From Acidiferrimicrobium sp. IK (GTDB taxonomy: Bacteria; Actinomycetota; Acidimicrobiia; Acidimicrobiales; Palsa-688), in the NCBI RefSeq assembly GCF_025499425.1, contig NZ_JAIMCB010000006.1, positions 1 through 64,000 of the forward strand: DNA of 64,000 nt, read 5' to 3'. The position numbers and the translations under genes are program-made. Positions within the stretch are counted from its first letter, which is position 1. Every line of letters starts with the position of its first letter. Positions 50,976 to 59,704 of this stretch are shown here, in pieces. Below the pieces are notes generated by a model. The model was not told the origin of the DNA and searched no databases. It saw only the letters and a program-made list of their open reading frames with translations.

Positions 50976-52427
50976 GTGATCCCCGTCGTGACACCCGAGG
51001 AGATGGCCGGCGTCGACCGCTCGGCGCCCGAACCGGTCGAGGTCCTGATCGGGCGGGCCGGCGCCGCGGTGGCCCGCGCCGCGCTGGCCATGCTGGCCGA
51101 GCACACCGACGGCATCTACGGCCGGAAGGTGGTCGTCGTCGCCGGCAAGGGGAACAACGGAGGCGACGGCCGGGCCGCGGCCGCCCGCCTGGAGAGGCGG
51201 GGGGTGTCGGTTACGCTCGTGGAGGCCGCCGCTTTGGGCGCCGGCGCCCGCCTGCCCGACGCCGACCTGGTCATCGACGCGGCGTACGGCACCGGGCTGA
51301 CCAAGCCGTACGCGGCGCCCGACCCGAACGGTGCCCCGGTGCTGGCCGTCGACATCCCCTCCGGGATCTCCGGTCTCACCGGCGACCCGGTGGGCGGAGG
51401 GGAAGGCGGGGGAGGCGAACCGGCCGGGAGCCCGGCGCGAGCGGAGCGGACCGTCACCTTCGCGGCGCTCAAGCCGGGGCTGGTGCTCGGCGCCGGCCCG
51501 GAGCACACCGGGACCGTCGAGGTGGCAGGGATCGGTCTGGGCGAACTGGCGGCCGAGGCGGCCCGCATGTGGCTGGTGACCGACAACGACGTGGCCACCG
51601 GCATCCCTGCCCGTCCCCGCAACGCCCACAAGTGGCAGTCCGCGCTCCAGGTCGTCGCCGGGTCGCCGGGAATGTCCGGGGCGCCGTGGATGGTCAGCCG
51701 GGCGGCGATGCGCGCCGGCGCCGGCTACGTCCGGCTCGGGATGCCGGGCATGAGCCCGACCGAGGCCGGCCTCCCTCCCGGGGAGCTGGTCAGCCGGGCC
51801 CTTCCCGGCGAGGACTGGGCGGAGGAGGCCCTCGACGGCATCGAGCGGGTCAAGGCCCTCGTCGTCGGCCCTGGTCTCGGGGCCGCCGGGCGGGGCAGCG
51901 GCGGCGCACCCGGCGACGCCACCCCCGTCGCCCGGCTGCTGGCCGGCGCGCCCGACACGCCGGCGGTGGTCGACGCCGACGGGCTCAACGCGCTCGGAGA
52001 CCTAGACGCAGTGGCGGCGGTAGTCGCCCGTCGGCGGGCGCCGACGATCCTGACTCCCCACGACGGCGAGTTCGCCCGCCTCACCGGCGACGCCCCGGGA
52101 CCGGACCGGGTGGCGTCGGCTCGCGCCGCTGCCCGCAGCTGCGGGGCGATCGTGTTGTTGAAAGGCTCGGTGACGATCGTCGCCTCGCCCGAAGGGGTGG
52201 TGCTGTTGTCGTCGTCGGGATCGGCGCGGCTGGCCACCGCCGGTACCGGCGACGTCCTCTCCGGGGTCATCGGCGGTCTCCTGGCGCGGGGGGTGCCGGC
52301 GGCGCTGGCCGGGGCGCTCGGCGCGCACGTCCACGGGCGAGCCGCGGCCACGGGCTGGCACGACGGGCTGGTGGCCACCGACCTCCCCGACCTGGTCGCC
52401 GCTTGGATGTCGGCGGTCCTCGGGTGA
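50976..52427 (+). CDS. nnr: Bifunctional NAD(P)H-hydrate repair enzyme (epimerase and ADP-dependent dehydratase)
   Basis: The 483-aa product is a fusion. The N-terminal YjeF domain has VVVVAGKGNNGGDGRAAAAR, LVIDAAYGTGLT and VDIPSGISGLTGDPVG. The C-terminal ribokinase-like dehydratase starts around RPRNAHKWQSALQVVAGSPG and has VVDADGLNALG, ILTPHDGEFARLTGD, GSVTIVASP and the ATP/ADP site ATAGTGDVLSGVIGGLLARG. The two parts repair damaged nicotinamide nucleotides. GTG at 50976 has GGGAGG upstream; GTG at 50988 is possible. In the first domain a Gly-rich loop after DPVG (GGGEGGGGEPAG) is unusual. Confidence 0.93.
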   Translation: MIPVVTPEEMAGVDRSAPEPVEVLIGRAGAAVARAALAMLAEHTDGIYGRKVVVVAGKGNNGGDGRAAAARLERRGVSVTLVEAAALGAGARLPDADLVIDAAYGTGLTKPYAAPDPNGAPVLAVDIPSGISGLTGDPVGGGEGGGGEPAGSPARAERTVTFAALKPGLVLGAGPEHTGTVEVAGIGLGELAAEAARMWLVTDNDVATGIPARPRNAHKWQSALQVVAGSPGMSGAPWMVSRAAMRAGAGYVRLGMPGMSPTEAGLPPGELVSRALPGEDWAEEALDGIERVKALVVGPGLGAAGRGSGGAPGDATPVARLLAGAPDTPAVVDADGLNALGDLDAVAAVVARRRAPTILTPHDGEFARLTGDAPGPDRVASARAAARSCGAIVLLKGSVTIVASPEGVVLLSSSGSARLATAGTGDVLSGVIGGLLARGVPAALAGALGAHVHGRAAATGWHDGLVATDLPDLVAAWMSAVLG

Positions 52428-52478
52428 CCCGGGTCGTCGGCTGAGACGGTCCTCGGGTGACGCGGTCCTCGGCTGAGA
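52414..52478 (+). repeat. Imperfect tandem duplication (33 and 32 bp) over the nnr stop
   Basis: Two units, 52414-52446 and 52447-52478, both start CGGTCCTCGGGTGAC and end CTCGGCTGAGA-like. Unit 1 includes the nnr stop codon, and a third partial copy follows (CGGTCACCG). It fills the gap to the acetyltransferase gene. Confidence 0.75.
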
Positions 52479-52529
52479 CGGTCACCGCGAGGAGCGCGGC
52501 TCGTCGCGGCGACGCGCCACAATGCAGCC

Positions 52530-53039
52530 GTGGGTGTGGTGATCGAGACCCCGGCGGAAGAGCACCAGCGGGAGTTCCTGGCGGCGGTGCGGGCCAGCTT
52601 GCGGCTCCACCGGCCGTGGATCGCGCCGCCAGCCAAGCCGGACAGCTACCGGCTGTGGCTGGAACGGACCCGCCGCGACGACCAAGCCTCCTACCTGCTG
52701 CGTCACGAGGAGTGCGGCGCCCTCGTCGGGTACGCCAGCGTCAACAACATCGTCCGGCGGGCCCTGCAGTCGGGCGCCCTCGGCTACGGCGCGTTCGCCG
52801 GCCACGAAGGGCGGGGTCTCATGACCGACGGACTCCGAGCGGTGCTCCACGACGTGTTCAACAACCTCGGCCTGCACCGGGTCGAGGCCAACATCCAGCC
52901 CACCAACAACCGGTCGCTGGCCCTGGCCCAGCGGCTCGGGTTCACCAAGGAGGGCTACTCCCGCCGATACCTGCAGATCGAGGGGGAGTGGCGCGACCAC
53001 GAACGCTGGGCTCTGCTGGCCGAGGAGTACGGCAGCTGA
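52530..53039 (+). CDS. RimJ/RimL-type GNAT acetyltransferase
   Basis: The 169-aa product reads FLAAVRASLRLHRPWIAPPA, then VGYASVNNIVRRALQSGALG, YGAFAGHEGRGLMTDGLRAV (acetyl-CoA loop) and LGLHRVEANIQPTNNRSLAL with AQRLGFTKEGYSRRYLQIEG. This is the RimJ/L ribosomal-protein N-acetyltransferase pattern, though many members modify other amines. GTG start. It sits between nnr and alr. Confidence 0.9.
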   Translation: MGVVIETPAEEHQREFLAAVRASLRLHRPWIAPPAKPDSYRLWLERTRRDDQASYLLRHEECGALVGYASVNNIVRRALQSGALGYGAFAGHEGRGLMTDGLRAVLHDVFNNLGLHRVEANIQPTNNRSLALAQRLGFTKEGYSRRYLQIEGEWRDHERWALLAEEYGS

Positions 53040-53103
53040 GCGCTGAGGTCCCGGCCCCCACCCTCCGCCTGGCGCGGCGGGCGGCCCGGTAGCGTTGAGG
53101 TAC

Positions 53104-54333
53104 ATGTCCAACCCAGCCCGACCGCAGGCCCGGGCCGCGGCCGCGGCCCCCGAGTTGCCGCTCGCCGGGGGCGACGACCAGCCCGGCGCCCGGGTGGAAG
53201 CCGGCAGACTGCGCCCGGCGTGGGCGGAGGTCGACCTGGCCGCCGTACGCCACAACGCGTCGCTGCTCGCCGGGGTCGCCGCTCCCGGCGCCTTGTGCGC
53301 GGTGGTCAAGGCGTGGGGATACGGGCACGGGTCGGTGCCCGTCGCTCGCGCCGCGCTCGAGGGCGGCGCCCAGTGGCTGGCCGTGGCGCTGGTCGAAGAA
53401 GGCCGCCAGCTGCGCGACGGCGGCATCGACGCCCCGGTGCTGCTCCTGTCTGAGCCGGCGCCCGCCGCGATGCAAGAGGTCGTCGCGTCGCGTCTCACCC
53501 CGACCATCTATACCGACGCCGGTCTGGCCGCGGTGAGTGCCGCGGCGCGCGCCGCCGGCGAGGTGGTCGACGTGCAGGTCAAGGTGGACACCGGCATGCA
53601 CCGCGTCGGGGCCGCGCCGGAGCGGGCGGTGGCCGCCGCGTTGGAGGTGGAGCGCCGACCGGAGCTTCGCCTTCAGGGGTTCTGGACCCATCTGGCCGTC
53701 GCCGACGAGGTCGACGACCCCTACACCGGCGCGCAGCTGGACGTCTTCGCGGCCGCGGTGGACGACCTCGCCCGCCACGGCCTGCGCCCCCCGCTGCTCC
53801 ACGCGGCCAACTCCGCCGGCGCCATGTGGCACCCCCGGGCCCGCTACGACATGGTCCGCTGCGGCATCGCTCTCTACGGCCTGTCACCGGCGGGCCAGGA
53901 AGCCGCACGCGAGCCGGTGCCGCAGCTGCGACCCGCGCTGGCGTTGGTCGCCCGGGTGTCGCACGTGAAGGAGGTCGCCGCCGGCGAGCGGCTGTCCTAC
54001 GGGCTGCGCTACCGGCTCGACGCGAGCAGCGTGGTCGCCACCGTCCCCCTCGGCTACGCCGACGGCGTGACCCGTTCCCTGTCGTCGGCCGGCGGCCAGG
54101 TCCTCGTCGGCGGGACCCGCCGGCCGATCGCGGGGACCGTGACCATGGACCAGATCCTGGTGGACTGCGGTCCCGGCTCGGACGTGTCCGTCGGCGACGA
54201 AGTGGTTCTCATCGGGACCCAGGGCGGCGAAACCATCGGTGCCTGGGAGTGGGCCGAGCGCACCGGGACCATCGCCTACGAGGTGGTGTGCGGCGTCAGC
54301 GGCCGGGTGCCGCGCGCGTACCGCAACCCCTGA
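53104..54333 (+). CDS. alr: Alanine racemase
   Basis: The 409-aa product has the PLP motif as AVVKAWGYGHG, where most Alr enzymes have KADAYGHG; the Schiff-base Lys is kept and the following residues differ. HSANSAG-like LLHAANSAGAMWHPRARYDM, RCGIALYGLSP, catalytic Tyr in GERLSYGLRYRLDASS and GTVTMDQILVDCG complete the fold. The N-terminal 35 residues form a Pro/Ala-rich tail. ATG at 53104 is preferred to the in-frame TTG at 53095. It supplies D-alanine for peptidoglycan. Confidence 0.92.
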   Translation: MSNPARPQARAAAAAPELPLAGGDDQPGARVEAGRLRPAWAEVDLAAVRHNASLLAGVAAPGALCAVVKAWGYGHGSVPVARAALEGGAQWLAVALVEEGRQLRDGGIDAPVLLLSEPAPAAMQEVVASRLTPTIYTDAGLAAVSAAARAAGEVVDVQVKVDTGMHRVGAAPERAVAAALEVERRPELRLQGFWTHLAVADEVDDPYTGAQLDVFAAAVDDLARHGLRPPLLHAANSAGAMWHPRARYDMVRCGIALYGLSPAGQEAAREPVPQLRPALALVARVSHVKEVAAGERLSYGLRYRLDASSVVATVPLGYADGVTRSLSSAGGQVLVGGTRRPIAGTVTMDQILVDCGPGSDVSVGDEVVLIGTQGGETIGAWEWAERTGTIAYEVVCGVSGRVPRAYRNP

Positions 54334-54341
54334 GCGCCGCG

Positions 54342-55394
54342 ATGCCCAACCGCACCCGCCGGTCGCTGATCGGCCTCGGCATCGGCGCCGTGGGCGTCGC
54401 GGGCGCCGGTCTGGCCGGACAGGTCCTGGCCCGCCGGGCGCTGCCCGCCCTCGAGGCGCGCGCCCCCGGCGCCCGTCCCGCCGGGATCCGCGAGCAGCGC
54501 CTCCGGATGGACGACGGGGCCTCCCTCCGGGTCCTCCAAGCCGGCCCCGACCCCACGCCCGGCTCAAGCCGCCCGCCGGTGGTCCTCCTCCACGGCATCA
54601 CCCTCGGCGCCGACATCTGGCACCGGCAGATGTCGGACCTGGCCGGCGCCGGCCACCCGGTCGTGGCCTATGACATGCGCGGCCACGGCGGCTCCGACGG
54701 CGCGCAGCTGACCTTCGCCCGGCTGGTCGCCGACTTGGAAGAGGTCCTCTCGCAGCTGGACCTGGCCCGAGTGGTGCTCGTCGGGCACTCGATGGGCGGG
54801 ATGATCGCCATCAAGGCGTTGTCCTCGGACCGGGTGACCGCGTCGGGACGGGGCCGGGTCGCGGCGCTCGGGCTGGTCGCCACGTCGGCCAACCCGGTCA
54901 GCGGGTCGGGGGTCCCCGGCGCCCGGGTGGTGGCCCGCACCCTGCAGCCGCTGCTGGCCCGCACCGCGTGGCTGGCGTCGCGGATCCCGGGACCCACGCT
55001 GCCCAAAGCCGACCTCGCCTACCTCCTGGCCCGGGTCAACTTCGGCGACGACCCGCTGCCCTCGGAGGTCGCGCTGACCCAGCAGCTGGTGACCGACGTC
55101 CGGGCCCACGTCACCGGCGAGCTGATCGTGGAGATCCTCCGCTTCGACGACCTGGCGGCCCTGCGCCACGTGGACCTGCCCGCCGCGGTGGTGGTCGGCA
55201 CCCGGGACCTGGTGACCCCGGTCCGCCACGGGCGGGCCCTGGCCGACGCGATCGGCGGGGCGGAACTGACGGTCCTCGAGGGGTGCGGCCACATGGTCAT
55301 GAACGAACGCCCCGCCGAACTGCTCGACGCCATCACCGACCTGGCGGCTCGGATCCCGCCCGCCGACCGGCGCCCGGCCGGCGCCGCCCGATGA
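54342..55394 (+). CDS. Alpha/beta hydrolase with N-terminal membrane anchor
   Basis: The 350-aa product starts with a Tat-like or anchor segment, RTRRSLIGLGIGAVGVAGAG. VVLLHGITLGADIWHRQMSD, AYDMRGHGGSDGAQLTF, nucleophile elbow VLVGHSMGGMIAIKA, Asp in VVVGTRDLVTPVRHG and His in EGCGHMVMNERP form the triad. The leading segment suggests it acts at or outside the membrane. ATG 8 bases after alr stop. The stop overlaps the P1 peptidase start (ATGA). Substrate unknown. Confidence 0.91.
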   Translation: MPNRTRRSLIGLGIGAVGVAGAGLAGQVLARRALPALEARAPGARPAGIREQRLRMDDGASLRVLQAGPDPTPGSSRPPVVLLHGITLGADIWHRQMSDLAGAGHPVVAYDMRGHGGSDGAQLTFARLVADLEEVLSQLDLARVVLVGHSMGGMIAIKALSSDRVTASGRGRVAALGLVATSANPVSGSGVPGARVVARTLQPLLARTAWLASRIPGPTLPKADLAYLLARVNFGDDPLPSEVALTQQLVTDVRAHVTGELIVEILRFDDLAALRHVDLPAAVVVGTRDLVTPVRHGRALADAIGGAELTVLEGCGHMVMNERPAELLDAITDLAARIPPADRRPAGAAR

Positions 55395-56260
55395 CCCTCG
55401 AGGGGGTCGCCGTCGGCCACTGGGAGGACCGCGCGGCGCGCACCGGGGTGAGCGTCGTGGTGCTGCCGCCGGGCACCGTCGCGTCGGGGGAGATCCGCGG
55501 CGGAGCGCCGGGCACCAGGGAATGGGCCCTCCTCGACCCCGGCGCGACCGTCGGCGCCGTCGACGCGGTGGTGCTGACCGGCGGCTCGGCGTTCGGGCTG
55601 GCGGCGTGCGACGGCGTGGTGCGCTGGTGCGAGCAGCAGGGCCGGGGCTGGCCTACCCCCGCCGGCCCGGTCCCGATCGTGGTCGGGATGGTCCTCTACG
55701 ACCTGTCGGTCGGCGACCCGGCCCGCCGTCCCGGGCCCGACGAAGGCGTCTCGGCGTGCCAGGCGGCGACCGCGGGAGCGGGACGCAGCGGCGCGCTCGG
55801 AGCCGGGACCGGAGCGACGGTGGGGAAGTGGCGTCCAGGGCACGAGTCGCCCGGCGGCCTCGGAACCGCCGACACCGACGACGGCGGGGTCACCCTGCGA
55901 GCCGTGTTCGCGGTCAACGCGCTCGGCGACCTGCGCGGCCCGGGCCTCGACCCCGACCTGCCGCCGTTCCCGCCGGCGGGGTCGGAGGGCACCAACACCA
56001 CCGTCGGCGTGGTGGTCACCGACGCGGCCCTGACCAAAGGCGAGTGCCTGCTGCTGGCCCGCGCCGCTCACGACGGCATGGCCCGAGCCCTCGAACCGGT
56101 GCACACCGCCTACGACGGCGACGCAGTGGTCGTCGCGGCCACCGGCACCGCCGGGCCGGCGTCACTCGACCGCCTCCGGGTCCTCACCGCCAGGGTCGTC
56201 GAAACGGCCATCCGCCGTGGCGTCGAGGCGGGCCGGGCCGACTGGGCGCCCCCGGCGTGA
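55391..56260 (+). CDS. P1/S58 family peptidase, short paralogue
   Basis: The 289-aa product has GEIRGGAPGTREWALLDPGA, LTGGSAFGLAACDGVVRWCE, GALGAGTGATVGKW and the processing site EGTNTTVGVVVTDAALTKGE (Asn 202, Thr 203-204), then ARAAHDGMARALEPVHTAYD. It is shorter than the P1 protein at 18545-19627 and matches the compact bacterial group often found near tsaE or UDG genes. ATGA overlap with the hydrolase. Role unknown; perhaps housekeeping hydrolysis of a small peptide. Confidence 0.9.
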   Translation: MTLEGVAVGHWEDRAARTGVSVVVLPPGTVASGEIRGGAPGTREWALLDPGATVGAVDAVVLTGGSAFGLAACDGVVRWCEQQGRGWPTPAGPVPIVVGMVLYDLSVGDPARRPGPDEGVSACQAATAGAGRSGALGAGTGATVGKWRPGHESPGGLGTADTDDGGVTLRAVFAVNALGDLRGPGLDPDLPPFPPAGSEGTNTTVGVVVTDAALTKGECLLLARAAHDGMARALEPVHTAYDGDAVVVAATGTAGPASLDRLRVLTARVVETAIRRGVEAGRADWAPPA

Positions 56261-56300
56261 GTGCCGGAGCTGCACCGGAGGGCGCCGGTACGATGACCGG

Positions 56301-56897
56301 ATGGCCTCCACCACGGGCGACCCCGTCATCGAGGCCCTCGCCGTCCTCGCCGCCGACGCGGCGGGGTGCACCCGCTGCCCGCTGGCCGCGACCCGGACCA
56401 CCGTGGTGTTCGGCGAGGGCGACCCCCACGCCGGGATGATGGTGGTGGGGGAAGGGCCGGGGCGCGAAGAGGACCTGCAGGGCCGCCCGTTCGTCGGCCG
56501 CTCCGGCCAGCTCCTCGACCGGCTCCTGGCCGAGGAGGCCGGTCTGCGTCGCGAGCAGGTCTACATCGCCAACGTCGTCAAGTGCCGCCCGCCCGGCAAC
56601 CGGGACCCCGAACCGGCGGAGATCGAGGCGTGCGGCTCCTACCTCGCAGGCCAGGTCGCCCAGATCCGGCCCCGGGTGGTCCTGACCCTCGGGAACTTCT
56701 CGACCCGGACGCTGCTGGCCACCAAGGAAGGCATCACCAAGCTGCGGGGCCGTCCCCACCCGTGGGGTCCCGACGGCACCGTGGTGCTGCCCACCTTCCA
56801 CCCGGCCGCTGCGCTGCGCGGCGGCGGCGAGGTCCTGGCCCGGATGCGGGCCGACTTCGTGCGGGCCAAGGAGCTGCTCGCGGCGGCCGGGCTGTGA
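56301..56897 (+). CDS. Family 4 uracil-DNA glycosylase (iron-sulfur)
   Basis: The 198-aa product has Cys ligands CTRCPL near residue 24 and VKCRPPGNRDP with later EACGSYL, the 4Fe-4S set of family 4 UDG. The active-site motif is GEGPGREEDLQGRPFVGRSG, and the second motif is LPTFHPAAALR. It removes uracil from DNA. ATG at 56301. Its stop overlaps the tsaE start. Confidence 0.92.
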   Translation: MASTTGDPVIEALAVLAADAAGCTRCPLAATRTTVVFGEGDPHAGMMVVGEGPGREEDLQGRPFVGRSGQLLDRLLAEEAGLRREQVYIANVVKCRPPGNRDPEPAEIEACGSYLAGQVAQIRPRVVLTLGNFSTRTLLATKEGITKLRGRPHPWGPDGTVVLPTFHPAAALRGGGEVLARMRADFVRAKELLAAAGL

Positions 56898-57397
56898 CCG
56901 ACGAGCTGGTGGTGGAGACCGACGGTCCCGCCGCCACCCAGGCGGTCGCCGCCGCGCTGGTGGCGTTCATCGCCGCCGGCGACGTGGTGATCCTCGGCGG
57001 GGACCTAGGCGCCGGCAAGACCGCGTTCACGCAGGGGCTGGCCCGGGCCGCCGGCGTCGACGAGGTCGTCACCAGCCCCACCTTCACCCTGCTGCGTCCC
57101 TACCGCACCGCGATCGGCCCCGACCTCCTCCACGCCGACGTCTACCGCTTGGAGCAGCTGCGTGAGGTCGTCGACCTCGGGCTGCCCGAGCAGCTCGAGG
57201 ACGGCGCGTTCGCGGTTATCGAATGGGGGGAGCGAGCCGCCCCCGCCCTGGCCCCTGACGTGCTGGCGGTCACCATCGACTTCGGCGCCGGTGACAACGA
57301 CCGGCGTCTGCGCATCCGCCCGGAAGGCCCGAGTTGGGCGGCGCGCTGGCCGCAGGTGCGCGCCGCGCTGGCCGGCGTCGGGGCGGTGGCCCGATGA
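56894..57397 (+). CDS. tsaE: tRNA threonylcarbamoyladenosine biosynthesis ATPase TsaE
   Basis: The 167-aa product has Walker A GGDLGAGKTAFTQGLARAAG, then VTSPTFTLLRPYR, HADVYRLEQLREVVDLGLPE and VIEWGERAA, the full TsaE pattern. It is the ATPase that cycles the TsaD-TsaB complex. GTG start inside the UDG stop, and ATGA overlap with tsaB. Confidence 0.94.
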   Translation: MTDELVVETDGPAATQAVAAALVAFIAAGDVVILGGDLGAGKTAFTQGLARAAGVDEVVTSPTFTLLRPYRTAIGPDLLHADVYRLEQLREVVDLGLPEQLEDGAFAVIEWGERAAPALAPDVLAVTIDFGAGDNDRRLRIRPEGPSWAARWPQVRAALAGVGAVAR

Positions 57398-58080
57398 TCG
57401 TCCTGGCGCTCGACACCGCGACCCCGCAGGTCGGTGTGGCGTTGTGCGGTCCCGACGGGCCCCTGGCGTCTCTCCACGTGCGCGACGCCCGCCGGCACGG
57501 CGAGCTGCTCGCCCCGGCGGTCGAGACGGTCTGCCGGATGGCCGGAGTAGCGCTTCGCGAGGTCGGGATGGTCGCGGCCGACGTCGGGCCGGGCCTGTTC
57601 ACCGGGCTGCGGGTCGGGTTGTCGACCGCCAAGGCGCTGGCGTCGGCCCTCGGGCTCCCCGCCGCCGGCTTCACCTCCACCGAGATCCTCGCCGCCGCCC
57701 ACGCCGGCGTCGACCGGCCGGTCGCGGCGGTGGTCGACATCCGCCGCCGCGAGGTGGCGTGGGGGCTCTACGAGCCGTCCGGGGCGGCGATGAGAGAGGT
57801 GCACGGACCGCAGCGCGCCGAACCCGCCGAACTCGCCGCGCTCTTGGCTGGCATGGACTCCGGGGTGCTGGCGGTCGGCGACGGGGCGCTGCGCTACGCC
57901 GCGGACATGGGCAAGGTCGCGTTGGGCGGCCCCCTCGCCGCCCACCCGTCGGCCGAAGTGCTCGGCCAGCTGGCGCTGCAGCACCCAGAGCGCGCCGGGG
58001 CGGCCCAGACGCTCGCCCCCTGCTACCTGCGGGACGCGGACGTGCGCATCGGATGGCAGCAGGCCCCTGACCATGGTTGA
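57394..58080 (+). CDS. tsaB: tRNA threonylcarbamoyladenosine biosynthesis protein TsaB
   Basis: The 228-aa ASKHA-fold protein reads VLALDTATPQVGVALCGPDG, RRHGELLAPAVETVCRMAGV and AADVGPGLFTGLRVGLSTAK, with ALASALGLPAAGFTSTEILA. It is a scaffold partner of TsaD without its own metal site. ATGA overlap with tsaE, and 8 bases overlap with rimI. Confidence 0.93.
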   Translation: MIVLALDTATPQVGVALCGPDGPLASLHVRDARRHGELLAPAVETVCRMAGVALREVGMVAADVGPGLFTGLRVGLSTAKALASALGLPAAGFTSTEILAAAHAGVDRPVAAVVDIRRREVAWGLYEPSGAAMREVHGPQRAEPAELAALLAGMDSGVLAVGDGALRYAADMGKVALGGPLAAHPSAEVLGQLALQHPERAGAAQTLAPCYLRDADVRIGWQQAPDHG

Positions 58081-58675
58081 CCCCGACGACCCGGCCCTCG
58101 ACGACCCCGACGCGCAAGGCGCCGGCCCCGTCGGCGACCCCGAAGACGTCGAGGTCCGCCTGGTCCCGCTCCGGCGCCGGCATCTCCGGTCGGTGATGCG
58201 CATCGAGGCTCAGGTGTACCCCCACCCCTGGACGCTGCCGCTGTTCATGAGCGAGCTGGCGTTGCGCTCCACCCGCACCTACGTCGGTGCCCGGGTAGAG
58301 GGGGCGGTGGTCGGCTACGCCGGGCTGATGTACACCGGCGACGAGTCGCACGTGACCACCATCGCCGTCGACCCTCGCTGGCACCGCCACAAGATCGGCA
58401 GCCGGATGCTGGCCCACCTGGTGCGCGTCAGCCGGGAACGCGACGTGAAGCACATGACCCTCGAGGTCCGCGTCGCCAACACCGGCGCCCAGGCCATGTA
58501 CCGCAAGTTCGGCTTCGAGCCGGCCGGCATCCGCAAGAACTACTACGCGGAGACCAAGGAGGACGCGCTTATCATGTGGGTGCACGACATCGACACCGAC
58601 GAGTACCTGGCCCGCCTGGTGCGGATCGAGGCCGGGTTCCCCGGGACGACCATCGTCGAGGACGGCCGGCAGTGA
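58073..58675 (+). CDS. rimI: Ribosomal-protein alanine N-acetyltransferase RimI
   Basis: The 200-aa GNAT protein reads LRSVMRIEAQVYPHPWTLPL, FMSELALRSTRTYVGARVEG and VTTIAVDPRWHRHKIGSRML, with LEVRVANTGAQAMYRKFGFE. The C-terminal YRKFGF-x-x-x-GIRKNYY stretch is typical of RimI. An acidic N-terminal extension of about 25 residues precedes the domain. The gene lies between tsaB and tsaD, a common order. The stop overlaps the tsaD GTG. Confidence 0.92.
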   Translation: MVDPDDPALDDPDAQGAGPVGDPEDVEVRLVPLRRRHLRSVMRIEAQVYPHPWTLPLFMSELALRSTRTYVGARVEGAVVGYAGLMYTGDESHVTTIAVDPRWHRHKIGSRMLAHLVRVSRERDVKHMTLEVRVANTGAQAMYRKFGFEPAGIRKNYYAETKEDALIMWVHDIDTDEYLARLVRIEAGFPGTTIVEDGRQ

Positions 58676-59679
58676 CGGTGGTCCTCGCCATCGAGACGTC
58701 CTGCGACGAGACCGCCGCCGCGGTCGTCGAGGACGGCCGGGTGGTCCGCTCGTCGGTGGTCTCCAGCCAGATCGACCTGCACGCCCGTTTCGGCGGCGTG
58801 GTCCCCGAGGTCGCCGGCCGGGCCCACCTCGAGTCGCTCACCGCGGTCGTGGACGAGGCGTTGGAGCAGGCCGGCACCACCGGGGCCGGGATCGACGCGG
58901 TCGGGGTGACCATCGGCCCCGGCCTGATCGGCTCGCTGCTCGTCGGGGTCGCCGCCGCGAAGGCCTACTCGCTGGCGTGGGAGGTGCCCTTCGTCGGCGT
59001 CAACCACCTCGAAGGCCACCTCCACGCCGCGTTTCTCGAGGACCCGGACCTGGCCCTGCCGGCGGTGGTCCTGCTCGTGTCGGGCGGCCACACCATGCTC
59101 ATCCACATGCAGCGCGACGGCACCTACCGGCTGCTCGGCCAGACCATCGACGACGCGGCGGGGGAGGCGTTCGACAAGGTCGCCCGCTACCTGGGTCTCG
59201 GCTACCCGGGCGGTCCGGTCATCGACCGCCTGGCCGCCGACGGCGACCCGCACGCCATCGCGTTTCCTCGCGGGCTGCGCGGCGCCGGGCTGGACTTCTC
59301 CTTCTCCGGGCTGAAGACCAGCGTGGTCACCTGGGTGCGCAAGCACCCCGACGCTCCCGTCGCCGACGTCGCCGCCTCGTTCCAAGAGGCGGTCGTCGAC
59401 ATCCTGGTCGAGAAGACCCGCCAGGCCGCGGCGGCCGTCGGCGCCAAGGCCATCGCCATCGGCGGCGGCGTCGCGGCCAACTCGTCGCTGCGGGCCCGCA
59501 TCCAGGCCGCCGCGGAGGACGACGGCCGAGGCGCGTTCATCCCGAGCCGGGCGATGTGCACCGACAACGCGGCGATGGTCGGAGCGACCGCCTGGTACCG
59601 GCTGCGCGCCGACGGGCCCACCCCCCTCACCGCGGCCGCTGACCCGAACCTCCGGCTGGCGGTGATCGCCGGCGGGTAG
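58672..59679 (+). CDS. tsaD: tRNA N6-adenosine threonylcarbamoyltransferase TsaD
   Basis: The 335-aa product has AIETSCDETAAAVVEDGRVV at the start, VGVTIGPGLIGSLLVGVAAA and the metal-binding His pair in GVNHLEGHLHAAFLEDPDL, then LLVSGGHTMLIHM, DDAAGEAFDKVARYLGLGYP and IGGGVAANSSLRARI. It transfers the threonylcarbamoyl group to A37 of ANN-decoding tRNAs. GTG start in the rimI stop. Confidence 0.95.
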   Translation: MTVVLAIETSCDETAAAVVEDGRVVRSSVVSSQIDLHARFGGVVPEVAGRAHLESLTAVVDEALEQAGTTGAGIDAVGVTIGPGLIGSLLVGVAAAKAYSLAWEVPFVGVNHLEGHLHAAFLEDPDLALPAVVLLVSGGHTMLIHMQRDGTYRLLGQTIDDAAGEAFDKVARYLGLGYPGGPVIDRLAADGDPHAIAFPRGLRGAGLDFSFSGLKTSVVTWVRKHPDAPVADVAASFQEAVVDILVEKTRQAAAAVGAKAIAIGGGVAANSSLRARIQAAAEDDGRGAFIPSRAMCTDNAAMVGATAWYRLRADGPTPLTAAADPNLRLAVIAGG

Positions 59680-59704
59680 CCGCCGAGGACGTAGGGTCCC
59701 CCGG

